Notes under the pieces: model-generated
The model's input: only the letters and a program-made list of their open reading frames with translations
What the model was told of the DNA's origin: nothing
Database searches by the model: none
Source of the DNA: Bacteroidales bacterium UBA1309
GTDB taxonomy: Bacteria > Bacteroidota > Bacteroidia > Bacteroidales > Dysgonomonadaceae
Length of the DNA: 64,000 nucleotides
Direction of reading: 5' to 3'
Assembly: GCA_002307185.1 (NCBI GenBank)
Contig: DBTT01000016.1
Location: 24,338-88,337, forward strand
Translations under genes and position numbers: made by a program
Shown: one piece after another, positions 16,910-27,038 of the stretch
How the letters are laid out: every line of letters begins with the position of its first letter
Numbering within the stretch: the first letter of the stretch is position 1

Positions 16910-18796
16910 ATGGAAACAAGTTTGGTACTTATACTTATTTTAAGCCCATTTATAGGGTTTCTTTACAACCTGTTTGCCGGGAAAAAGACCCGTGAAGCTT
17001 CGGGCGTTATCGCCACCTTGGCAGTCACGGTTTCGTTTGTGATTTCGGTTTATTTATTTCAGCAGGTGTATGTCTCCAAAACCCCGATTGTCGTTCATCT
17101 GTTCGATTGGATCTCGTTGGAACGTTTTACCATCGGGCTTGACTTCTTGCTCGATCAGCTTTCCCTCCTCTGGCTCTTGTTTGTCACGGGCATCGGAGCA
17201 TTGATCCATCTTTATTCCATCGGCTACATGCACGATGACGAGGACAAAGATCGGTTTTTCGCCTACCTGAATCTTTTCGTGGGATTCATGATGATGCTTG
17301 TCATGGGAGGAAATCTCTTGGTGACATTCATCGGATGGGAAGGAGTAGGATTGTGTTCTTACCTATTGATCGGATTCTGGTACAAAAATCAAGATTATAA
17401 CGATGCCGCAAAGAAGGCATTCATCATGAACCGTATCGGTGACTTGGGTTTCCTGATCGGGATGTTTACCCTGGCTTATATTTTTGGAACGTTGGATTAT
17501 GCGCACTTGAAAGCTGATTTCAGTTTGGCCCCATTGACATCGCCCACCGTATTTGCGGGATTGACTTTAGCCGGAGTGTGCCTCTTCATTGGAGCGACGG
17601 GCAAAAGTGCCCAGTTGCCTCTTTACACTTGGTTGCCCGATGCGATGGCCGGGCCAACACCCGTGTCGGCTCTTATCCATGCTGCCACGATGGTGACGGG
17701 AGGTATTTTCCTTGTCACCCGCATGGGATTTCTCTACAACGTGATACCCGATGTTCAGCTATTGATCGCGATTGTGGGAGCGGCAACGGCCTTGTTTGCT
17801 GCAACCATAGGACTGATGCAGACCGATATTAAGAAAGTGCTTGCTTATTCCACCGTTTCGCAGCTTGGCTTGATGTTTCTTGCCCTTGGCGTGGGAGCCT
17901 ATTCGGCAGCCGTGTTCCACGTGGTCACACATGCGTTTTTCAAAGCATGTTTGTTCCTTGGCGCAGGTTCTGTGATACACGGATTGGGCGGCAACCAAGA
18001 CATACGCAAGATGGGCGGTGTGAAATCGGTGATGTTTGTGACTTTTGTCACTTTCTTCATTGCGACACTTGCCATTTCGGGAATTTTCCCATTCGCCGGA
18101 TTCTTCTCCAAGGACGAAATCTTGTTATCTACTTTTGAGCACAACAAGCTTCTTTGGGCAATCGGATCCCTGGCTTCCATCATGACGGCATTCTATATGT
18201 TCCGTGCATTGTTCCTCACTTTCTTCGGAAAATTCAGAGGCACGGAGCAAGAGAAGCATCACATGCACGAGTCTCCAAAGACGATGACTATCCCGTTGAT
18301 CGTATTGGCCATCTTGTCAACCCTTGGTGGGCTACTTGGCATTCCCGGGTACAGTTGGATCAGTGAATACTTGGCCCCGGTGTTGCCGGGAGCTCCGGCA
18401 GAAGCGCATCATTTGGGTGCTTTGGAATACACATTGATGGGTGTAGCCTTGCTTGGCGCCATTGTTGGTATTGCCATCGCTTATTTCCTATACATTTCAA
18501 AGAAGAATATTCCTTCAGCCGATGAAGAAAAAGAAGGCTTCGGGAAAATTATTTACAATAAGTTCTATGTGGATGAATTGTACAATGCTTTGATTGTGAA
18601 GCCTGTTTATGCTTTGTCTTCGTTGTTTGCGAATGTATTTGAAAAGGTAATTGCGTATATTGTCGATGGAGTAGGAAGTCTCACGGGATATATTTCGACT
18701 CAGGCCCGGTTGATTCAAGATGGAAGCGTCGGCACCTATCTGGTGGCATTCGTTGTAGGCTTATGTGCGATTCTAACCTATTTATTCATCCTTTGA
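16910..18796 (+). CDS. nuoL: NADH-quinone oxidoreductase subunit L
   Basis: Largest antiporter-like proton-pumping subunit, 628 residues. The core has 14 or so helices with the signature GATGKSAQLPLYTWLPDAM-type stretch near residue 225, GWEGVGLCSYLLIGFW near 145 (conserved Glu), and a long C-terminal region from about 480 that corresponds to the lateral helix and final helices. The end, LCAILTYLFIL, is a membrane helix. Normal length for the family. Confidence 0.97.
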   Translation: METSLVLILILSPFIGFLYNLFAGKKTREASGVIATLAVTVSFVISVYLFQQVYVSKTPIVVHLFDWISLERFTIGLDFLLDQLSLLWLLFVTGIGALIHLYSIGYMHDDEDKDRFFAYLNLFVGFMMMLVMGGNLLVTFIGWEGVGLCSYLLIGFWYKNQDYNDAAKKAFIMNRIGDLGFLIGMFTLAYIFGTLDYAHLKADFSLAPLTSPTVFAGLTLAGVCLFIGATGKSAQLPLYTWLPDAMAGPTPVSALIHAATMVTGGIFLVTRMGFLYNVIPDVQLLIAIVGAATALFAATIGLMQTDIKKVLAYSTVSQLGLMFLALGVGAYSAAVFHVVTHAFFKACLFLGAGSVIHGLGGNQDIRKMGGVKSVMFVTFVTFFIATLAISGIFPFAGFFSKDEILLSTFEHNKLLWAIGSLASIMTAFYMFRALFLTFFGKFRGTEQEKHHMHESPKTMTIPLIVLAILSTLGGLLGIPGYSWISEYLAPVLPGAPAEAHHLGALEYTLMGVALLGAIVGIAIAYFLYISKKNIPSADEEKEGFGKIIYNKFYVDELYNALIVKPVYALSSLFANVFEKVIAYIVDGVGSLTGYISTQARLIQDGSVGTYLVAFVVGLCAILTYLFIL

Positions 18797-18842
18797 TTCC
18801 GGTAATCGTAACGGAATCTTGAATTTGAAATTAAAGTAAAAA

Positions 18843-20279
18843 ATGAATATAGTAGCTGTCTTATTGGTCTTGTTAGCTGGGGTGTTTCTCACATTCGTCT
18901 CAGGAAATAAATTGGCAAAGAAATCGGCGTTGTTCTTCAGCGTGCTCACCTTGCTCTCATCCATTTGTTTGCTGCAAGGTTATTTGGGCGGCGTGAATGT
19001 CGGGGCAATTATCCCTTGGATTTCATATCCTCATGTTTCCTTGTCGTTTAAGATTGATGGTTTGGCACTTGCCATGGTGCTCCTGACCACCGTGCTAACA
19101 CCGATTATTATCCTCACCACTTGGGATAAGGAAATTAAAAATGCGAAAACGCTTTATTCGCTGATTCTCTTTATGGCGCTTGCCATGATTGGAACTTTCA
19201 CCAGCAGCGACGGTTTGATGTATTATATTTTTTGGGAACTTTCCCTTATCCCGATCTACTTTATCATTCTGGTTTGGGGCAACGGGGAATTTGAAAAGCG
19301 GAAGAAAACAGTCATCACTTTTTTCATCTACACATTTGCAGGTTCGCTTTTCATGCTTTTGTCCCTGGTTTACCTTTACACACAAGCAAAAACCTTTTCT
19401 CTGGATGCTTGGTACAACCTCAAGCTTCCCGTTGAAACGCAATATTGGGTATTTGCCGGATTTTTCCTTGCCTATGCCATCAAGATACCGATTATCCCCT
19501 TTCATTCCTGGCAGGCTTCCACTTATCAGAAAGCCCCTGCTTACGGAACCATGTTGCTTTCGGGCATCATGTTGAAGATGGGATTATACAGCATTATCCG
19601 CTGGCAATTGCCCATTGCTCCCGCTGCCGCTGAATGTTTCAAATACATTTTGATTGGCGTGTCGGTGGCCGGTGTGATTTATGGTTCCATCATCACCTTG
19701 AAACAGCGCAACATCAAACGCTTCCTGGCCTATTCGTCCTTGGCGCACGTTGGCCTCATCGCTGCCGGTGCCTACACCTTGACGGTGGATGGTTTGCGTG
19801 GGGCAGTGCTTCAAATGCTGGCGCACGGTTTGGTGATTGTCGGTTTGTTTTATGCCGCTGACATTATTTACAAACGCTTGGGAACAGCCAACATCGATGA
19901 AATGGGAGGAATCAAAGCACATGCCGGAAAATTCAGCACAGCGTTTATTGTGCTTGTGCTGGCTTCTGTTGCTCTGCCACTCACATTCAATTTTATTGGG
20001 GAATTCACGGTGCTTTATAGCCTTTTGCAGGTGAACCTCTGGTTTGCCGTTTTGGGAGGCCTCACCATTATCCTGGGAGCTTTCTACATGACGCGGATGT
20101 TTCAGCAAGTGATGTTGGGTCAGGCGAGTGCCAAACCCTTTTTCGATTTGAAATTAGGTGAAATATTGGTTTTCTCACTGATTATCGCCCTGGTAATTCT
20201 TTTCGGGATTTATCCGCAGCCGCTGATTGAGTTGGTTGACCCGGCCATAAAGGAAATTGTAAAACAGATTGTTTCATAG
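18843..20279 (+). CDS. nuoM: NADH-quinone oxidoreductase subunit M
   Basis: Antiporter-like proton-pumping subunit, 478 residues. It has the conserved Glu in LMYYIFWELSLIPIYFII near residue 130, the lysine-bearing AIKIPIIPFHSWQASTY near 215, and AYSSLAHVGLIAAGAYT near 300. Antiporter fold throughout. It begins 46 bases after nuoL; the 102-base spacer to nuoN holds degenerate repeats. Confidence 0.96.
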   Translation: MNIVAVLLVLLAGVFLTFVSGNKLAKKSALFFSVLTLLSSICLLQGYLGGVNVGAIIPWISYPHVSLSFKIDGLALAMVLLTTVLTPIIILTTWDKEIKNAKTLYSLILFMALAMIGTFTSSDGLMYYIFWELSLIPIYFIILVWGNGEFEKRKKTVITFFIYTFAGSLFMLLSLVYLYTQAKTFSLDAWYNLKLPVETQYWVFAGFFLAYAIKIPIIPFHSWQASTYQKAPAYGTMLLSGIMLKMGLYSIIRWQLPIAPAAAECFKYILIGVSVAGVIYGSIITLKQRNIKRFLAYSSLAHVGLIAAGAYTLTVDGLRGAVLQMLAHGLVIVGLFYAADIIYKRLGTANIDEMGGIKAHAGKFSTAFIVLVLASVALPLTFNFIGEFTVLYSLLQVNLWFAVLGGLTIILGAFYMTRMFQQVMLGQASAKPFFDLKLGEILVFSLIIALVILFGIYPQPLIELVDPAIKEIVKQIVS

Positions 20280-20338
20280 AGTATATGCCAATGCCACTTG
20301 TTGAGTCCAGATACGACTTGCTTGGCATCTTCTATTGT

Positions 20339-20369
20339 CACATTAGCAATTAGCATATTATCACATTAG
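20339..20369 (+). repeat. Degenerate CACATTAG repeats upstream of nuoN
   Basis: CACATTAG occurs at 20339-20346 and 20362-20369, with the related CAATTAGCATATTA between. Similar strings occur before both lplA genes (32125-32150 and 33148-33216). Confidence 0.45.
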
Positions 20370-20381
20370 ATATAACAGAAA

Positions 20382-21770
20382 ATGAGTTTACTATTAGCCG
20401 TAGCTTTTTTGGGGGTGCTTTGCCTCGTTCTTGAGATTTTGAACTTAAAGAAAACGATTGTCCCGGTAGTTGTGATCGCGTTATTGGGCTTGTTTGGAGT
20501 CACGGTGAACGATTTGCTCACACACGGTTCGCTTCTCGATATCGTTTCATTGCCGGGAATGTTGGTTTTCAATAATTATGCGAAAGCTTTTTCCGCATTG
20601 TTTGTTTTGCTTACAGCCTTGATATTGTGCTTGATACCTTTTTGCACACGCGAAAGAACCGGACACTACACCGACTACACCGCCATCATTCTGTTCCTCC
20701 TTTCGGGAGCCATTGCCATGGTGTCATTCAGTAACCTCTCGATGTTTTTCATCGGCTTGGAAGTATTGTCCATATCCCTCTACCTGCTCTCGGCAAGTAA
20801 TGTGAAAAGCAAAAGGAGCAATGAGGCGGGGATGAAATACTTCCTGATGGGCTCTTTCGCATCCTCCATCATTTTATTCGGAGTAGCATTGATCTATGGA
20901 GCAACTGGCACATTTGATATTTCCAAGATAATAGAAATTACACACGCTTCTACGCTTCCAATCTGGTATTCGCTTGGTTTGACATTGATACTGGTGGGAA
21001 TGCTCTTTAAAGTGTCTGCCGCACCGTTTCACTTTTGGGCACCGGACGTATATCAAGGTGCGCCCACCATCATTACCACGGTGATGAGCACATTGGTGAA
21101 AGTGGCAGCCGTGGCTACCCTCTACAAGCTGATGGATATTCTTGTCCCTTCCATTTCGGAGCCTTCGCGCATCATCATTCTGGTCATTTCTATTTTGACC
21201 ATGACCATCGGGAACATCACGGCAATCAAACAAACCAACATCAAGCGTCTGCTCGCATTCTCTGGAATTTCACATGCCGGGTTCATGTTGATGGCTCTTC
21301 TATACCTGCATCAAAATGCAGAAATATTGTTGTACTACACGGTCGCCTATTCATTGGCTGGTGTGGCTGCGTTTTCTGTCGTTATTGCGGTGTGCCATGC
21401 CAAAGGAAAACAAGATTTGGAGATGTTTTCGGGCTTGGGCAAAACTAATCCGCTGATGGCTGTTGTACTCACCGGTGCTATGTTTTCAATGGCAGGTATT
21501 CCAATCTTTTCAGGCTTTATGGCCAAGCTTTTCCTGTTCAACGAAATGTTGGCCATTGGAGAAATAGGCTTGGTTGTTGTCGGAGTTTTGAATTCCATCG
21601 TAAGCGTTTTCTATTACTTCCGGGTAGTGAACTTGATGTTTACCAAAGAGCCCGATACAAGCCATGTAATAAAGTTCCCGATAGAAGTAGCCTTTGTCGC
21701 AGTTGTTGCTATCGTCTTGAATGTTTTGTTGGGACTCTACCCTTCAATCATTACTAGTCTTACGCTTTGA
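20382..21770 (+). CDS. nuoN: NADH-quinone oxidoreductase subunit N
   Basis: Last gene of the operon and third antiporter-like proton-pumping subunit, 462 residues. It has the conserved Glu in SMFFIGLEVLSISLYLL near residue 125, the Lys motif LFKVSAAPFHFWAPDVYQG near 210, and LLAFSGISHAGFMLMAL near 290. It ends at 21770 and a strong hairpin terminator follows, so the transcription unit spans nuoA to nuoN. Confidence 0.96.
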   Translation: MSLLLAVAFLGVLCLVLEILNLKKTIVPVVVIALLGLFGVTVNDLLTHGSLLDIVSLPGMLVFNNYAKAFSALFVLLTALILCLIPFCTRERTGHYTDYTAIILFLLSGAIAMVSFSNLSMFFIGLEVLSISLYLLSASNVKSKRSNEAGMKYFLMGSFASSIILFGVALIYGATGTFDISKIIEITHASTLPIWYSLGLTLILVGMLFKVSAAPFHFWAPDVYQGAPTIITTVMSTLVKVAAVATLYKLMDILVPSISEPSRIIILVISILTMTIGNITAIKQTNIKRLLAFSGISHAGFMLMALLYLHQNAEILLYYTVAYSLAGVAAFSVVIAVCHAKGKQDLEMFSGLGKTNPLMAVVLTGAMFSMAGIPIFSGFMAKLFLFNEMLAIGEIGLVVVGVLNSIVSVFYYFRVVNLMFTKEPDTSHVIKFPIEVAFVAVVAIVLNVLLGLYPSIITSLTL

Positions 21771-21814
21771 AATATAGAATCAGAACTCAATAAACCTTTT
21801 TCAATAAACATTGC

Positions 21815-21858
21815 AAAACAGGGCTTTTCGATACTTTCGGAAGCTCTGTTTTGTTTTC
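21815..21858 (+). terminator. Rho-independent terminator after nuoN
   Basis: 12-base stem AAAACAGGGCTT (21815-21826) with AAGCTCTGTTTT (21841-21852), one G-U pair, followed by GTTTTCTG. The A-run on its left side means it could also end the convergent subtilase transcript. Confidence 0.85.
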
Positions 21859-21931
21859 TGTCTATACTGAGGAAATATCCTAAAACCATTCTCAAAGATT
21901 CGGTTCAGGTTGTATGCGAGATGAAGCTTAT

Positions 21932-23536
21932 CTACTTTTTCAGCACTTTCATAACCCTTTTTGTTGAATGGGTTGCTACAGACAAGAGATACGTTCCTCT
22001 TGGCAACGAACTCCAATTGGTGGTGTTGGCACTTCCATTCCATTTCCATTCTCCTAATTTCTGACCCGCAATTCCGTATAAGCCTGCGGTGGAGTTTTCC
22101 CCTTCAAATTGATTTATTATCAAAAATTCGCCTGAAAAGTATGCTGTTGTATTCTCGGAAACAGCATTGGAGGATACGCCGGTGTAGATTCTGTTTTCAT
22201 CGTATAATGCATATACATTTGGAATACCATAGCCCAAGGAATCGTTTGGCGATTGGTATAAAGATGAATACCTTTTCATTAAGTTGATAATTTCGATATT
22301 ATTCAAATGGGGCAGCGATTGCCACGCACAGGCCGCCAACCCCGCAATGATCGGCGATGCAAACGATGTTCCATAGCTCTGATAGACTCCATACTGGTTG
22401 GCGATGGTTGTTTGATAGCCTACCGCACTTACGTCTGGCTTGATTCTCCCGTCCGAAGACGGCCCATAGCTGCTGAAATTGGCGTGGTTTCCGTTGAGGT
22501 CGATTGCTCCCACGCAGAGGATAGAATCGGCGTCAGACGGGGCGGAGATGTAGTGCCATGATTTGTTCCCGTCGTTGCCCGCGGCATTCACGACTATCAT
22601 GCCTTTGCGTGCTGCGAGATTTGCCGCAATAGAAGCCCGCGAGGTTTTCCCGTCCAGAGTTTGGTAGGAATAATTCATTCCCGAATAGTTGAATTCTGTG
22701 TAGCCTAGCGATGAATTAATGATGTCCACACCCACGCTGTCGGCAAACTCAATTCCGGCTACCCAATTATCCACTTCAACGAGGTATTCCGTAGGTGAAT
22801 ATTCCGTCCGGATGAGCCAGTAGGATGCATCGGGCGCTGTGCCTATCATCTTTCCCGGTAGGTTTGCCGCCATGGTTGAAAGCACGCTTGTGCCATGCAT
22901 TTCGCTGATGGAAAAAAAATCCGTACTGTTGTCTGCGAAGTTTTTGACCCCCAACAAGCGGCTTTGTTGACGTAGGCTGTCAAAAACAGAGATTTCGTCC
23001 GCTTTGTAAAAGCCGCCATCAAGAACTCCGATAACCATATCTTTGCCTCTGTATCCTGCTGAATGCAGTTTTCTACCATTATGGATATCTATTTGGGCAT
23101 AGGCATCACCATAGGTGGTATCTATGGTTGCCTTCGTTATCTTAGCAGCTTTGGATATTTTGGACGCAGTGTAACCGGATGGCACCAGCGTCAATTCAAG
23201 GCGTTTCACAAAGGGCAAACTCCTGAATTCGGCCAAAGCGGAAGTGTCATTCATGGTGACTGTTATTCCATTCAGCCATTTGCTCAGGTTTTTAAGCGTT
23301 GCTCCTTTGGCTAAAACTTGGCTGACATACAGCTGGCTGACGGGCAAATCTGTTGAGTCGATCTGGATTTGTTGTTTGGCCCTTCTGTAGATTGCCTTTT
23401 CCGACAAATAGCTTGTCGGCTGGGAGAATGTTCCCGTTGTTCCGTGTTTATCCTTGAATTGGATCCAGCAAGCATACTGGGCAAACGACTGGTCTGCCAG
23501 TGCGAAGAAAACAGATATAAGTAGCAGTTTTTTCAT
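21932..23536 (-). CDS. Secreted subtilisin-like (S8) serine protease with T9SS sorting domain
   Basis: Extracellular or cell-surface peptidase, 534 residues. A signal peptide (MKKLLLISVFFALADQSFAQ) precedes a propeptide-like region to about residue 145. The S8 catalytic set is Asp about 172 (GVLDGGF), His about 213 (EMHGTSVLS), Asn about 318 of the oxyanion hole (VNAAGNDG), and Ser about 390 (GTSFASP). The Asp context DGGF differs from the common DSG. The last 75 or so residues (GLYGIAGQKLGEW, PRGTYLLSV, KRVMKVLKK) match a type A type IX secretion C-terminal domain. The gene stands alone, convergent with nuoN. The substrate is unknown. Confidence 0.9.
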   Translation of the reverse strand: MKKLLLISVFFALADQSFAQYACWIQFKDKHGTTGTFSQPTSYLSEKAIYRRAKQQIQIDSTDLPVSQLYVSQVLAKGATLKNLSKWLNGITVTMNDTSALAEFRSLPFVKRLELTLVPSGYTASKISKAAKITKATIDTTYGDAYAQIDIHNGRKLHSAGYRGKDMVIGVLDGGFYKADEISVFDSLRQQSRLLGVKNFADNSTDFFSISEMHGTSVLSTMAANLPGKMIGTAPDASYWLIRTEYSPTEYLVEVDNWVAGIEFADSVGVDIINSSLGYTEFNYSGMNYSYQTLDGKTSRASIAANLAARKGMIVVNAAGNDGNKSWHYISAPSDADSILCVGAIDLNGNHANFSSYGPSSDGRIKPDVSAVGYQTTIANQYGVYQSYGTSFASPIIAGLAACAWQSLPHLNNIEIINLMKRYSSLYQSPNDSLGYGIPNVYALYDENRIYTGVSSNAVSENTTAYFSGEFLIINQFEGENSTAGLYGIAGQKLGEWKWNGSANTTNWSSLPRGTYLLSVATHSTKRVMKVLKK

Positions 23537-24001
23537 TCAGAATAATTGCTTGAAAATTTAATTGCGACCATTTACGGACTAAGATAAGAAGATTTTTTGT
23601 TCAAGGGGCTGAACCTCTGGTTTTTCTTCTCGCAAAGTCAGCGCATGTCAATTGGGACCTGTGAAATTTTGTTTTTTTATCATCTTGTTTGGCGTGTTTA
23701 TATGTTAAAGTATTAGATACAACAAAATATTCAATTTGCCAAAAGAAATGACGAGTTTGTTTATAAATTTCATTTTTGGAAAACTTTTTGTCTATCATGA
23801 AAGTATATTTAATTAATAATCAGTATTTTGATTGTAGAAAAGGAAAACTTTCATTTTTATTGAAATTAAATTGCTTTCCATTTTAGTATTCCAAATTTAT
23901 TAATTAATATTGCAGTAGCGGAAAATAATTGCTCTTCAGTAAGTATTTTCCTGATAACAAACGACCTAATTTTTTAATTGATATTTACACACACATAAAC
24001 G
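23537..24001. other. Intergenic region between divergent protease and nrdJ genes
   Basis: 465 A/T-rich bases that must hold both promoters. For the protease a weak -7 candidate TATCTTAG lies on the minus strand (23579-23586). Nearer nrdJ, GGAAAATA (23920-23927) and TATTTTCC (23944-23951) form an 8-base inverted repeat, a possible operator or leader hairpin. I looked for, but did not find, the conserved boxes of a cobalamin riboswitch. Confidence 0.4.
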
Positions 24002-26551
24002 ATGCCACAGAAGTCTTATACCTTTGATGAATCTTACAACGCAGCATTGGAATATTTCAATGGAGATGAATTAGCAGCCAAAGTATGGGTCAGCAAATAT
24101 GCCCTAAAGGATGCCGAAGGAAACATTTATGAACAATCACCTTTGGATATGCACTGGCGATTGGCAAATGAAATTGGACGCGTTGAGAAAAAGTTTTCCA
24201 ACCCCTTGTCTGAACAAAAATTATTCGACCTGTTCGACCGATTCAAATACATCGTTCCGCAGGGAAGTCCCATGACGGGAATTGGCAACAATTTCCAGAT
24301 TGCTTCTTTGTCCAACTGTTTCGTAATCGGAATGGATGGGCCCTCCGACTCTTACGGGGCTATCATGCGGGTGGATGAAGAGCAGGTGCAGTTGATGAAA
24401 CGCCGTGGAGGAGTGGGTCACGACCTGTCCCATGTGCGTCCAAAAGGCTCCCCTGTCAAAAATTCGGCGTTGACCTCCACCGGGTTAGTCCCATTCATGG
24501 AGCGATATTCAAACTCCACCCGTGAGGTGGCGCAAGACGGTCGCCGGGGTGCATTGATGCTGAGTGTTTCTATCAAACATCCAGATTCCGAATCGTTTAT
24601 CGATGCGAAAATGACCGAAGGGAAAGTTACTGGAGCCAATGTGTCGGTGAAGATCGACGACGATTTTATGAGGTCGATTGTTGACGGAACGCCTTATGAA
24701 CAAAAATACCCGATTGACAGCGCAAGTCCGTCATATTCGAAGACAATAAACGCTAGCAAGCTTTGGGAAAAAATAGTTCACAATGCCTGGAAATCGGCAG
24801 AGCCAGGCGTGCTGTTTTGGGATACGATTATCCGTGAGTCGGTACCCGATTGTTATGCTGACTTGGGATTCCGCACGGTTTCTACCAATCCTTGCGGCGA
24901 AATCCCGTTGTGCCCTTACGACAGCTGTCGTTTGTTGGCAATTAATTTGTATTCTTACGTGATTGACCCATTCACGGAAAATGCCCGTTTCGATTTTGAC
25001 CTCTTCTTCGAGCATGTTGGTTATGCGCAACGCATCATGGACGACATCATTGATTTGGAGTCGGAAAAAATTGAAATGATTCTTACGAAAATAAATGCTG
25101 ACCCCGAGTTGGAAGAGGTGAAAAACGCAGAAAGGCATCTTTGGGAAAAAATTCGCACAAAAACCTTACAAGGCCGTCGCACTGGAGTGGGGATCACCGC
25201 CGAAGGAGATATGTTGGCAGCTTTGGGTTACAGGTATGGAACAGAAGAAGCTTCCGATTTTGCAGAAAAAGTGCAGCGCACATTGGCATTGGCCGCATAC
25301 CGCTCGTCGGTGAATATGGCGAAGGAAAGAGGAGCGTTCCCGATTTTTGATGCGAAACGGGAAGCTAAGAATCCATTTGTACAACGTTTGGCAGAGGCCG
25401 ATCCGCAATTGTATAAAGACATGGAGAAATATGGCCGCCGCAACATTGCATGTCTGACAGTGGCCCCAACGGGGACGACCAGCTTGATGACGCAATCCAC
25501 TTCGGGCATTGAACCGGTGTTCTTGCCTGTTTACAAACGCCGCCGGAAGGTAAACCCGAATGAAATGCAAGTGAAAGTGGATTTCATCGATGAAAACGGG
25601 GATTCGTGGGAAGAATACGTTGTTTTCCACCACCGGTTTATTACCTGGATGGAAGTGAATGGGTATTCAACCGACAAGAAATATACGAATGAGGAAATTG
25701 ACGAGCTTATCGCCAAATCTCCTTATTATAAAGCTACATCCAACGATGTGGACTGGCTGCAAAAAGTGAAAATGCAAGGACGGATCCAGAAATGGGTGGA
25801 TCATTCCATCAGTGTCACGATCAATCTTCCTGCTGATGCCACCGAAGAGCTGGTAAACAAATTGTATATCGAAGCATGGAAAAGCGGCTGCAAAGGATGT
25901 ACTGTTTATCGTGACGGCTCTCGTTCGGGTGTGCTTATATCGAACGATGAGAAAAGCAAGAAATCAGACGACCAAAATGAAGACTGCTACGAACGCCCTG
26001 CAATAGTCACCACCCGGCCCCGCGAATTGGAAGCCGATGTGATCAAGTTTCAAAACAACAAGGAAAAATGGATTGCCTTCATCGGGTTGTTGGACAACCG
26101 CCCTTATGAGATTTTCACTGGATTGGTGGACGACGACGAGGGAATCATGTTGCCCAAAAACATCACCCACGGACACATCATCAAGAATTACGATGAAAAT
26201 GGCAAGAAACATTACGACTTCCAGTTCAAAAACAAACGTGGATACAAAACCACGATTGAAGGTCTGGACGAAAAATTCAATCCTGAATATTGGAATTATG
26301 CTAAATTATTCTCCGGCGTGCTGCGCTATGGAATGCCAATAGATCAGGTGATTAAGCTGGTGCAAGGTCTTGACCTGAAGAGCGAGACCATCAACACTTG
26401 GAAAAATGGGGTGGAGCGCGCCTTGAAAAAGTACCTTCCGCTTGGAGCTGAAGCAAAAGGTCAAAAATGCCCTGTGTGCGGTCTCGAATCATTGGTTTAC
26501 CAAGAAGGATGCCTCAAATGCAACAACTGCGGAGCATCAAAATGTGGCTAA
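24002..26551 (+). CDS. nrdJ: Adenosylcobalamin-dependent (class II) ribonucleotide reductase
   Basis: Reduces ribonucleotides to deoxyribonucleotides using adenosylcobalamin as radical source, so it works with or without oxygen. 849 residues. The active-site triad is in NPCGEIPL: Asn296, Cys298 (thiyl radical) and Glu300. The reducing cysteine pair is Cys106 (SNCFVIG) and Cys309 (YDSCRLLAI). TVAPTGTTSLMTQSTSGIEP near residue 490 is the family phosphate-binding region. The C-terminus ends in a zinc-ribbon-like CPVCG...CLKCNNCGASKCG, which also supplies the shuttle cysteines. Single gene flanked by a long upstream region and a terminator. The cell must make or import B12. Confidence 0.96.
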   Translation: MPQKSYTFDESYNAALEYFNGDELAAKVWVSKYALKDAEGNIYEQSPLDMHWRLANEIGRVEKKFSNPLSEQKLFDLFDRFKYIVPQGSPMTGIGNNFQIASLSNCFVIGMDGPSDSYGAIMRVDEEQVQLMKRRGGVGHDLSHVRPKGSPVKNSALTSTGLVPFMERYSNSTREVAQDGRRGALMLSVSIKHPDSESFIDAKMTEGKVTGANVSVKIDDDFMRSIVDGTPYEQKYPIDSASPSYSKTINASKLWEKIVHNAWKSAEPGVLFWDTIIRESVPDCYADLGFRTVSTNPCGEIPLCPYDSCRLLAINLYSYVIDPFTENARFDFDLFFEHVGYAQRIMDDIIDLESEKIEMILTKINADPELEEVKNAERHLWEKIRTKTLQGRRTGVGITAEGDMLAALGYRYGTEEASDFAEKVQRTLALAAYRSSVNMAKERGAFPIFDAKREAKNPFVQRLAEADPQLYKDMEKYGRRNIACLTVAPTGTTSLMTQSTSGIEPVFLPVYKRRRKVNPNEMQVKVDFIDENGDSWEEYVVFHHRFITWMEVNGYSTDKKYTNEEIDELIAKSPYYKATSNDVDWLQKVKMQGRIQKWVDHSISVTINLPADATEELVNKLYIEAWKSGCKGCTVYRDGSRSGVLISNDEKSKKSDDQNEDCYERPAIVTTRPRELEADVIKFQNNKEKWIAFIGLLDNRPYEIFTGLVDDDEGIMLPKNITHGHIIKNYDENGKKHYDFQFKNKRGYKTTIEGLDEKFNPEYWNYAKLFSGVLRYGMPIDQVIKLVQGLDLKSETINTWKNGVERALKKYLPLGAEAKGQKCPVCGLESLVYQEGCLKCNNCGASKCG

Positions 26552-26615
26552 TCCCCGAAGTTTGCCAGTAACTTTTTCAATCTAGGTTTAGTGCTGCGGA
26601 CATAATAATAAACTG

Positions 26616-26659
26616 TGCCGGCAAAGAAGGTAGCGATACCAACTTGGCCGGCATTTTTT
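26616..26659 (+). terminator. Rho-independent terminator after nrdJ
   Basis: TGCCGGC (26616-26622) pairs with GCCGGCA (26647-26653), with an inner GGTA-GCGA-TACC stem, followed directly by six T (26654-26659). Confidence 0.9.
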
Positions 26660-27038
26660 GCATTCAGCTTTGCAAATGCTGAGAAAATACCAACTGGAAC
26701 ACGATTCAGCCGATGAACCGCTTATTCCATCTCAGACTCTTCACGAAAAAGTAATTCGTTTTCATTATTTTCTTCATTTTTGCTAAATATTCCCACATCA
26801 TGAAAAAAATTTATCAGGGTAATGTAGCATCTATGAAGCTTCAATGCTTATTGAAATAATTGATTTTAAGGGAGTTTATCCTCTTTGTTGGTTCTTACAA
26901 ATACTTAAATAACCCTTTTCGAAAATCATATTACCTCAAAATATAAAAAAATGCTATCTCGACTGAACAATTTCGTATTTTTGTCCGTTTGTTTATGTAG
27001 AATAAATCTAAATTAATCGATAGTAATACGTTAAATTT
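26660..27038. other. Leader region of the dehydrogenase operon
   Basis: 379 A/T-rich bases without a gene I can support. A TATTTTTG box at 26976-26983 fits the Bacteroidota -7 consensus, 55 bases before the E1-alpha start. No convincing -33 element or riboswitch seen. Confidence 0.45.

Noticed and set aside
23537..24001. Cobalamin riboswitch before nrdJ
   Set aside because: A B12-dependent enzyme makes it attractive, but I could not find the conserved B12-box or core elements.
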